Assembly (NCBI GenBank): GCA_007922305.1
Contig: ML677335.1
Span: 15,775,766 to 15,839,765 of the forward strand
Source of the DNA: Dermatemys mawii
Taxonomy: Eukaryota; Chordata; Testudines; Dermatemydidae
Length of the DNA stretch: 64,000 bases
Reading direction: 5' to 3'
Position 1 is the stretch's first letter. Every line of letters begins with the position of its first letter. This document shows positions 22,601 to 33,800 of this stretch, piece by piece. Made by a program: the position numbers and the translations under genes. The notes beneath the pieces were generated by a model. That model did no database searches and was not told the DNA's origin. It was given only the letters and a program-made list of their open reading frames with translations.

Positions 22601-25600
22601 AGGAGAAAAATAGAGAAAACCTGAAAATACACGAGATTAGAAATGCTTTTGGAAATATGTGAAAAAAGATGAATATTTTGCTAAAAAAGAATTAAGGCCA
22701 ATCTAAATACATAAAGTAAAATCTCTGGTATTTTCTGGACTTCTCTACACAATCAACTAACAGATCTTCCTGCTCTTGAAAATATAGGGGGGGAAAAAGG
22801 GGGAAAAAAAAAAACATACTTCAAGTCCCTTTGGACTGGACTTCCTTTGGACATTTATAAGAAAAGCAACATAAATACAATATGAATAGGTTAAACTGGA
22901 GCTAAAGCCCCATTTTTTCTTTTTAAAGGTGTCAAAAAAAGCAACTGAACATTCTGCTTGTAAGGTGATACTATAATAATAATAAAAAATTAAAATCAAA
23001 CTGGTGGTGGTAATACAGTGCAAAAACAAAAAGGATATTAAAGTCATTTAAACATGTATGCCAAAGATAATGAACCTTAGTGTCATGCTCATATACACAA
23101 AGATTTTAAAAACAGTTTACCACAGATTAGTCACAGATGTGGACTGAGGAAAGCCTGAGTAATTTACTGGCAAAGAAAATTTGGATGGTCTAAGCAGAAA
23201 TGTGGACAAAAATATTTTCACGACTGCTATATTTTTGAGCTAGTGTGTTTTCAAAAAACCAAGGTGATTGTTATGGCAGAAAACATTGTATTAACTTCTA
23301 CAAAAATAATGCCCCTACATAAAGAAGAAGAACAAAACAAAAATAATTTCATGAAATGTCATTTTATAGGAAAAAGAACAGGAGTCCACATAGCCAGACA
23401 ATCCTGCTGTTAGGGTACCAATGCCTGAAATGATACGTCATCCAGATTTCCAGGTTTATGGATCTTGGGTAGCAAACAGAATACCCCTTGTTGGGGTTCT
23501 AGGCATGTGTCTGTATAGATCTGTTCCTGGATGCCCCATCATCTCAGGCATTGGCATCCTAACAGTAGGATTGTCTGGCTACATGGACTCTCTCCTCAGG
23601 TCCTATGCTACCAGCACTCCCAGCTATCTTTGAGACACCACTGACTTCCTGAGGAAACTACAATCCATCAGTAATCTTCCAGAAAACACCATGCTAGCCA
23701 CTATAGCTGTAGAAGCTCTTTACACCAACATTCCACACAAAGATGGACTACAGGCTGTCAGGAATAGTATCCCCAGTAATGTCACAGCAAACCTGGTGAC
23801 TGAACTTTGTGACTTTGTCCTCACCCCCAACTATTTCACATTTATACCATCCAGTCAGCAACACTGTTATGGGTACCTGCATGGCCTCACAGTATACCAA
23901 CATTTTTATGTTGGACTTAGGAAAACTCTTCCTTAGCTCTCGTCCTCTAAAGCCCCCTACTCTACTTGTGCTACATTGATGACATCATCAGGAACCATGG
24001 AAAAGAAGCCCTTGAGGAATTCCACCATGATTTCAACAATTTGAATTCCATCATCAACCTCATCCTGGACCAATCCACACAAGAGCTCCACTTCCTGGAC
24101 ACTACAGTACAAATAAGCGATGGTCACAAACACCAACCTATACCAGAAACCTACTGACCGCTATACTTGCCTATTTGCCTCCAACTTCCATCCAGGACAC
24201 ACCACACAATCCATTGTCTATCGCCAAGCTTTAAGATACAAACGCATTTGCTCCAATCCCTCGGACAGAGACAAAACACCTACAAGATCTCTATCAAGCA
24301 TTCTTAAAATTACAATACTCACCTACTGAAGTGAAGAAACAGACGGACAGAGCCAGAAGAATATCCAGAAGTCACTTACTACAGGACAGGCCCAACAAAG
24401 AAAACAACAGAATGGCACTAGCCATCACCTTCAGCCCCCAACTAGAACTTCTCCAGCACATCATCAAAGATCTACAACCTATTCTGAAAGACAATCCCCA
24501 ACTCTCACAGATCTTGGGAGACAGACCAATCCTCATTAACAGACAGCCCCCCTAACCTGAAGCAAATACTCAGCAGCAACCACACAACACACACACACTA
24601 ATCCAGGAACCTATCCTTGCAACGATGCCTGATGCCAACTCCGTCCACATATCTATTCAAGTGACACCATCATAGGACCTAATCACATCAGCCACACCAT
24701 CACGGGCTTATTCACATGCACATCTACCAATGTGATATATGCCATCACGTGCCAGCAATGCCCCTCTGCCATGTACATTGGCCAAACTGGATAGTCTCTA
24801 CACAAAAGAATAAATGGACACAAATCTGACATTAGGCATCACAACATTCAAAAAACAGTAGGAGATCACTTCAACCTCTCTGCTCACTCAGTAACAGACT
24901 TAAAGGTGGCAATTTTGCAGCACAAAAACTTCAAAAACAGACTCCAGCGAGAAACTGCTGAACTGGAATTAATTTGCAAACAGATACCGTTAACTTGGGC
25001 TTGAATAGAGACTGGGAGTGGCTGGGTCATTACACAAATTGAATCTATTTCCCCATGTTAAGTATCCTCACACCTTCTTTTCAACTGTCTGAAATGGGCC
25101 ATCTTGATTATCACTACAAATGTTTTGTTTTCCTCCTGCTGATAACAGCTCATCTTAATTAGTTAGGCTCTTAGAGTGGCAACTTCCACCTTTTCATGTT
25201 CTCTGTATATCTTCCTACTATATGTTCCATTCTATGCATCTGATGAAGTGGGTTGTAGCCCACAAAAGTTTATACTTAAATAAATTTGTTAGTCTCTAAG
25301 GTACCACTAGTACTCCTGTTCTTTTTGCGGATACAGACTAACACTGCTGCTACTCTGAAACCTGTCATTTTATAGGAAAAATCTCAGTAGTAGCAGCACA
25401 ATAAATTAACACTTATAACACGGATTTTTTCAACAATAAAAGTAAGCCATCCCCCGCAACATGTAACTGAAGAAATTTGGGACAAACTGGAAAATGCAGA
25501 TGCTTTAAAATTACTCAGATGTATGCATATAAACAAATGTTACTATCCCAATTTTATAGATCTAATGGGGGCCAAGAGAGTCTTGCGGTTAGGAACCAGA

Positions 25601-27770
25601 CAGGGACGAAGACCTCAGGAAAAATCACTTAATCGCTTCATCTCTCAGTTTCCCATCTGTAAAATAGTTGCTAATACTTTCCCGTCTCAGAGCTGTTGTA
25701 AGGACATGTCATCACTGGATTTTCAAAGACTCAAAGGAAAAACATTAACTTAAAAATTAATTTTGACATTAAAAAACTGCTCCCACCAACATGTCTTTTC
25801 GCAGGTACCTCTCTTGGCATGGGGAATGCTAATGGGTATCCACTCAGTGACCTGCTACAAGAAAAAAAGCATCAAAGACAATTTGGATCTGAACACAGTG
25901 AAGGTTTTACTTCTCATCTGAACTGAACCTCTGAGCCTTCAGACATTTGCTCATCTGTATGTAAAACCATACAAAAAGCCCTGCAAATCATGTTTAGTAT
26001 TATCACTGTAAGAACACACCTTCTATATCGTTTTCTGAATTTGTCTCACTGAAGCTTTTCCATCGTTCCTTGGCTCTGGATAAGAAGATTTCATAGAGTT
26101 CTGAAAAATAACACACAACCATAATGAAATACTCACGTCTCCATTGCCCCCGCCCCAAAATCTATAGTCTATGATCTTAAAATGAGAAAATCCATTAGAT
26201 GAGGCTACTAAAATTTCACTGTATTATACTTTCACACACACAGAGTTCCAGAAATATCTACTATATTATGTATGTACGGTAAAGAACATTCAAATCACAA
26301 AAGAGGGTGTAGAAACAATCCTTGTTTTCATTACACATTTATTGAAACAACCCACTTGTAAATGCAGAAGAGTACTGTGTCCAGTTCTTGGAAAGATGTG
26401 GACACACTGGAGACAGTCCAGAGGAGAGCAACAAAATTATAAAAGGATTTACTAAACCTGACTTCTGAGAAAAGGTTTAAAAACTGGGCATGTTTAGTCT
26501 TGAGAAAAGACAACTGGAGGGGCGGGGAGTGTCAATAAGTCTTTAAATATGTTAAAGGCGGTTATAACAAGGATAGTTATCAATTGTTCTTTGTTCTATG
26601 TCTTGTAGTCTCATACTTCCTTAGTCTCACCAACTTTACATGTCTTATGTAAGGCTCAAGAATTACTATCGCTTATTTTTAGACTGAAAAGCTAGTAATT
26701 TCACTCTGAAGTTTCCATTAAAAATTGATACTAAAGAACTTGTGAAGGTGCAACCAATCAACATTTGACCGTACATTGCTTTTTACCCCTGAAGACGTGG
26801 CGTGGCCTACCCAAACTGCTACTTTTACACTGTTTGGTATGGGAGATTTATTTTTCATTTGCAATTTAAAAAAAATTGTCAGGCAATTGAGCCATCGCTC
26901 CTCTTTCCTAAGCATTGGCTTTGGCATGGTTTACCAGAGCTCTTCTTCTATGTAGTGTCTTCAACAGAATTTAGAAGTGCTCTTCTACCTGTCTTTTAGC
27001 TATATAAAAAGAGTTTATTTGCTGTGTTTTATTTGCTATTCACCATGGCACTTGACCCATGAAAGCACTTTATTAAAAAAAAATAAACCACATACACCCC
27101 AGGCAGAGTACTCGTTAATAGTATATACAATATACAAAGAATAGAATTGCACCTGGTTGGGCATTATGCTCTTGCAAACACTCGGGTATTTCATTTTGAT
27201 AGCCTGAGTTAAATGCCTGATGAACTGAAATAGTTTTGAAGGAGGTTAGTATTTAAAATTTGTGCAATGCAAAAAAATTTGTAAGAATTGTACAAATGAA
27301 GTTAGCACCAAGTTTTAAACACATAATTTAGCTTTTTTATTCACTGGAGGTCTTAAGAGCATTATAGCCACACTCAGTTAAGTATAGATTATTTAAGCAT
27401 TTCCTCCTGCCCCTGCAAAAAAGAAATCACAAATACCTAAATTCTTCTCTCAACTTAGATTTTTAATTACTCTAATCCACAAGTGAAAAAACTTTTCCTT
27501 TATATATATCTCTGGGGGAAAATGTGTCTTTATACTCAAAAAGTGTGCCCCTGAATAAAAAGTTGTGCAATGTTTATATATTAGTAATACAGCAATGAAA
27601 AGAGGGGTTTAGAATGGAAACAAAAAGTCCTCATTGTTTACAAAGTACTCTTCTTATAAGGGTGAAATATTTCTATCATAAGTGAATACATTGTAAATGA
27701 GTCAATGGTTTTCTTTGAACCTGACCTTTTTCTTCATTTTAAGAACTGTATTAAACTCACTTTATTCTGA

Positions 27771-27803
<33 letters not shown>

Positions 27804-30800
27804 CACAAAAAACCCCACCACACTTCATATAAGCTGACAACCATTCAATGGCAAGGTGCAAGATTTCTGATTTACCTGATCTGTAAAAGGGATCATCTCC
27901 CCATATCAGAGACAGCAAACAGAGGAAAGGATGAGGGGCAGAGGGGAAACTGGTACATGTTTGGACAAACAAAGTAAAGAATTTTGCATAAAAGTGTATG
28001 TATACATGACACGCACCATGGGTAATATTTAGTTCATTTCCTATAGCTAGACTCCAGACTTTCCCACGAACACTTGGGGGTAACCCCTGCCACCACAATT
28101 CTCGAACTCTTCGGGTAGTATGCCTAGGGGAAAGAAAAAAGAAAAAAAAAAAAAAAAAAAAAAAAAAAACACAAAAAACACACAAACAGGAAATTTAGCA
28201 ATTTCTATTTCCTGGCCTCACTGAGCAGTTTAGCAATAACATAACATGCTACTACCCAAGTCAAGATTCAAAGCTCTCTGCTTATGTTCTTGGACCGAAA
28301 AGTGTTAAGACCACAATGCCTAGCAGCCCACTGTAAGGAACATCTCATGTTGCTATAATAATAATTCCTCATCACATTTGAGGCACTAATGATGGGATAT
28401 AAATCTTCTTTGGCTAGTAGGATCAGTCCAGCATATGGTCAGGAGTATGGAGGAAGAACATGAAGTGGGTGGTTCCTCTGTGTTCTAACAGGGGCGGAGG
28501 GAGAGGGAGGGATGGACAAATCACATTTGTATTAGACTTACACTAGAAAAAACGTGTTTACTCACATGCCTTCCCAGTTAGGTAATATCTCATTGATCCA
28601 AATCACCATAGCACTAGCAATATTCTCCTCTTGCTTGAATCGTTCTTTCATTATTCTTTTCCTTTTATGTGCTTCTTTAATTTCTGTTAAATAGACAACA
28701 TTTTAATGCATGATACTATAGGAGCACTGAGTTGGATAATTAAATATTCTGATTGACCTTTTCCAGAGACTAAGCTAAGACACATCTGAAAAATATATTT
28801 GCATATGAACTACTTTAGAGATTGAAAGCAGGGATTATCAAATTAGTTCTTTAAATAAACTCATAGCCCTAGAAGACAAGTCATGCACATATACATAGGT
28901 CTTCTTAAAAGCCTCATTGATAGTTTAAAATGTAGTCCTTCTTTGAAAAGTGATTATAAAAATAGCAATGCAGTGTTCCACATTTGCTGTAGCTAAATGA
29001 TTTCCATGTCAAACGTATTCAGTTTATCATAAGTGTTTCTCCAAACCCAACCATGCAAATCAATCGTGGAGCCTGAGAGTCATGCTGGCTTCTATCCTTT
29101 CACACATCACCCCAAAAAGGGTCAAACTGGGAAGCAGGGTGAAGGTTTAGATGTTGTTATGACACAAAGCAATCCAGTCTTTCCATCATCTAATGCCATG
29201 TTTCTTCCTCCATTATAGTCTGTTTCCATGACAGCAGCATATTTCTCAATGGTTTTCTCATGTGTCATCTATTACTTTCCTCTTCTTGGACTTCTCCCAG
29301 GTGGTATCCAGGGCTTGTCTAGGAATAGTTTTTTTAATATCTGTACAAAAGATCTCTCTCAAATCATTGTCTCTACAATCTGCTGGCCACTCCTTTGTGC
29401 CATACATCAGTGTTGGTTATTTTATCCCACCAGCAGACACTAAGTATTCTTTACAAGCATCTCTGATGGAATAGATTAAGTTTCCTGTTGTAGGTTTCTG
29501 GCATTTGCCAAGTTTCAGAAGCAGATGATGTGAGTATCACAATGGCATCATAGAACTTGATCTGGGTTCTTGTGTGAGTTTTGTTGCTTTTCCAGACAAC
29601 TGCTAGCATTGAAAAAGACTCCACTTATCTTCCACTTCTTTTCGGAGTTGGCCATCAGCACTAGCTGTGCTTCCAAGATACACAAACTCAATAGCCATGC
29701 TAATAGTATACTTCACTATCACATCTACACCATCACTGCTAACTCCTCCTTCAACCATCATGATAATTCCAGATAACAATTATATTTTGGTGGCCTGGCA
29801 TTTGTCATTGGTACTGGTCTTTTTCACAGCATCATCACCACGTGTTCAATAGAAAATATCATCTGCAAAAGGTCAGATTCCTGAAGTTTTCCTCTACTCC
29901 ATATAATTGTTTCTTCCTTTCATGATGCTTTTCACATCACGTAATCTATCACAATGCAGAAGAAAAAAGTGATAAAAACGCATCCCTGTTGCACTCCAGT
30001 GACTATATCAAATCAGACAGTCTCTCCATTTTGTCCTTACACAGCATTCCGAACCTTCATACAGCATCCTGGCCCATGTCATGATCTTTCTTAGAAGCCC
30101 ATATTGTCACAAGACCTTCCATACCAACTCTCTATAAATGTAGTCCAAAGTTTTGGTAAGATCTATAAAGTTCAAGATTAATCTTTTCCTGTAAGCAAGA
30201 ACTTCCTCAATCAATCTCAGGGTGAAGATGTAATCTGTACACAATCTTTTTGGTCTAAAGCCTACTTGCTCAGGATGCGTTTTTTTCATCTATGACCAGT
30301 TCTTTTCCCTCCCCATCCCACAGTACACTACAGAACACTTCTCCAGTAGAGAAAGTAGCATTATTCCTCACCAGATGTTGCTTATCAGTGGGGGTTTTTT
30401 TAATTTACAAATCACACCTTTCTTCCCTCTCCTGGGCAGAATTCTCTCCCTTAAACTATATCACAAAGGGTATGTTTTTCCATGAACTACCACCTCCTTC
30501 CCAGCTTTACACATTTTAGCCATGATCTTTAGGGCAGACAGCAAGTGTGAAAAATCAGGACAGGGTGGAGGATAATAGGAGCCTATATAAGACAAAGACC
30601 CAAAAATCAGGACTGTCCCTACCAAAAATAAAAATAAAAAAATCGAAGCATCTGGTCACTCTAGTGATCTTATTCTGACCTGGCACTTTGCCATTCTTAG
30701 CTGCTTAACTGTTTCCTCTGTTTCTGCTTCTGAAATTTCTAGCAGTGAAATATTTAATTCTTCACATCCACTGGAATTGATGGCCCTGGCTAGTTGAATA

Positions 30801-33800
30801 TTTCATTGAAATATTCTCACCATTGTTCCTTTTGTTCTGCTTTCATTAACAAAATTCCATTGTTTGCTTTTATGATACCTCCACTGGCGCTTGACTTTCT
30901 TTTTTGTCAAGCCACACTCTTATCTTTCCAATACAACTTCTTTTTCTTTCTCTACATACCCCTGTTGCAGCATGCACTGTTGCTCCTGCTAGCATATCAC
31001 TCCTGTTTGCCTCTTTTAAAAAAGAGCAGACAGATAGCTGAGATTCTGGAGCAAACACTGGCATCTTAGAAGAGGTGACAGTAAATCATTCCACTATGTA
31101 CCAGCCTAGTCCAAAAGTTCTGAAGGAAAAAAAAAATATTCCTTCAACTGCATGTGCATCCCACTATTTTTAATTTTGTAAATAACCAATTTGTTTTATT
31201 ATTCTCACTGGAACTGAGAAAACAACACTGTTAAGATTTTGACTTTGCTGAGCTAATGAGAGGACAACCACAGTAATAGCTCATTTTTGCCACTGAATTT
31301 AGCAGACATGCCTCAATTTGCACAAGGAGCATATCTGTCCAGTAAGGTACTATCTTTAGTCACTTTTCAAAGCAGACACTCCCTTCTAGCGTGTGTATGT
31401 GTGTGATTCCAAACAACCAAATAGCTGTTCTTTAACACATTAACATTTTGCTTTCATTCTTGAATATGGAAGAGATGTGTTAGTACAAGTTAGCATATAA
31501 AAAAGTATTTTTGTTTTGGGTTTGTTTTAAGGTAGTAGGATTTAGTCTCTCTTTACAGGATATGATTAAGAAGTAGAGGTAGAAACATAGTTACTGCCTG
31601 TTCAGCCATCATGCACACTGCCAATCAGCAGATCACAATCTCAAGAGAACTCTTTGTCCAGCTGTATTCAGAAAGCAACTGACTCTTAGTCCAGTGGCAG
31701 CATAAATACTCCTGATAGAATAGAGCCCACCTACCACTGGTTTTCAAAAAAATATAAAATAAATTTAAAAAAAACTTTAGAGGTATGGGATTTCTCCTTA
31801 AGCCATATGAGTGGCAATCTATTTTTAGATTACTGCACAGTAGTGCATAATTTGATGAAGTGTTTGCATTAAAATAATCTCAGAAGGAAACTACTGAAGA
31901 ACACATACACAAAAGCAAAAGTTCTCTTCTTACAGCAAAGTCTTTGACACACCAGGAAATTAATCACACATTTTTGAAGATGTTAAGCTTATCAGAATTG
32001 TAATTAATCTTCAGAGAAACCCCACAGGATTTAAGTCATCTACTCAAAGATTATAGGTTATTACCACATTTCCAAGTTAATTAAATAGAGCCAGTAGTTT
32101 GGACCAACAGAAATCTGATTATAATAAATACAAAACTAGAAGCACTTCTTTAGCACCATTAGCATTGCTGTGTACAAAATGCCTAGTGAAGTGAGTTCCA
32201 CACCATGTTCTGCCAATAGAATATATTTTATCTCTATTGCAGCTGTATGTCCTGAGCATCTGAATTTACAGCATTTCTTACACACTGGAGAATTCCGTCA
32301 ACAACAGTGTAACCACAGGAAATTATAGCTAGAGCATTAGCAACAATAGTGAAGTTTAAAATTCAAACATTTGCATTCTAATCCCACTTTCAGTTATTCA
32401 GTTTTCTGAAACTTTCACCTCTTGGGATTCAGTTTAACAGGCTCTCTCTCTTTCAGGAAGAGGACTTTGGTTTTGCTTAAACCTTTTTTTAAAATTCAGT
32501 TGTTCCTGATTGTACAAAGACCAAAATAATTTTCTTATGATAAAAAGAATCCACTATCCTCCCCTCTCTCTCTTTTTTTTTTTTTTTTAAAGAAAGTTCT
32601 AGCACTGAAATGGCTAATGGTAAAATACTGAAGTTTGGCCTTGCATGGAGATGTGTTGTGGCACGGTAGAAAATGGTATTCTGTTGAAAACTGATCTGGA
32701 TTCAACTCTGTTAAAGCCATTGATCATTTGGCATATTCAGCTGAAGTATCACAGCTTGTTTTTAAACACTTTTTATTGAAACTGAAGGTAAGTTATGCAG
32801 CACACCTTATCTAGCATGCACTAGAACAATATGCATGAATCGCTGCATTTTATAAAGTGTGCATCAGGCCACACACAGTTAACAAAAACAAAGTCTGCCA
32901 GAATCCTCCTCTCATGTAGTGTACCTTTTGCAAGAAGTACAGTGAATGGAGCAGAGTTCTGCAATCCCTTGCCTTAGTCACTGTGAATCTTTTAGATATG
33001 CAAGGTATGGAGACCTGCCCTCTGTCACACCTGTAATACTTTGCAGGTCCCAATGAACATGGTGGGTGGGAGGGAGCATTCCTTAATATAGGATAGGACA
33101 GGGCATCCTAATAGTGTAGTTTGTTTTTTTTAAAAAAAGAAGTTATAGAAAATTAAAACTACATTATAAACTTACATGGTTAAGCACTGATAAGTCAGAA
33201 CTGCCAAAGTTAAGTACACAACAGTTAAACTTGACCCCTTGTGTACACACTGTGAACACTAACATTTTATTTTGTACAGTTTTTTAAAGTACATTTTGTT
33301 TGGTACACAGGCTCATGTGTCAGTCACCGTGCATTTTCCATACATATTACTCTCATGGATTGACATTCATAATAGTACAAGATGCTAAACTTGTATTTAC
33401 GGCTGTAGGAAAAATATATAACCATATTTTAATCACCTGAGAAATAGTACGCTATCAAACTTAGGGCTTGATTCTGCCAACACTGCATTCACATAGAACT
33501 AGAAAGGAACTTTTGGACCAAGAGATTCCACATAAGACAAAAGAGCCCCAATTCTTACTCGGAGTTTTCAGTGCTACTGCAATGGAAGTTATACGCAGTA
33601 ATAATTTTGGTTTATTGTGACCAGGCCTGCCGACAGCACGTGTAGGGGAGGGGGTCAATTGCCCAGGTGGGCCGCAGAGCTCCTAGGAGCACCCGGTGGT
33701 GGCAAAGGCAGCCAGGCGGGCATGTGGAAGCCCTGGCCATGCCAGAAAAGTGCAACCAGCAGCAGCTTGCTGGGCACCAGCCAGTGCAAGTGTAGCACCA

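Larger units (their letters stand above)
23376..25362 (+). mobile_element. Penelope-like retroelement, near full coding part, with 19-bp target duplication
   Basis: A Penelope-like element (PLE) codes for a reverse transcriptase joined to a GIY-YIG endonuclease. In order: an inverted 5' piece; RT segments ([32 protein letters not shown]); the catalytic YIDD at 23972-23983; [10 protein letters not shown]; a linker; and the GIY-YIG part with YIGQTG at about 24773-24790, then [20 protein letters not shown]. The tail at 25233-25362 ends in GCTACTCTGAAACC. Several stops and frameshifts show it is dead. It lies in a TBC1D12 intron, antisense to the gene. The flanks carry an exact 19-bp duplication. 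Confidence 0.9.
21119..26019 (-). other. TBC1D12 intron with PLE, DIRS piece and MIR
   Basis: The named elements are at 21.34-21.75, 23.38-25.36 and 25.59-25.74 kb. The stretch 22.25-23.35 kb is AT-rich and shows nothing I can name. Confidence 0.6.
26101..28016 (-). other. TBC1D12 intron with CR1 piece
   Basis: Besides the CR1 at 26.34-26.6 kb and the A24 run at 27780, it is AT-rich DNA without a gene. Confidence 0.5.

Noticed and set aside
27778..28185. 135-codon frame with poly-Phe at both ends
   Set aside because: It is the real TBC1D12 exon (28017-28123) plus intron read-through; the poly-Phe stretches are the flanking T runs.
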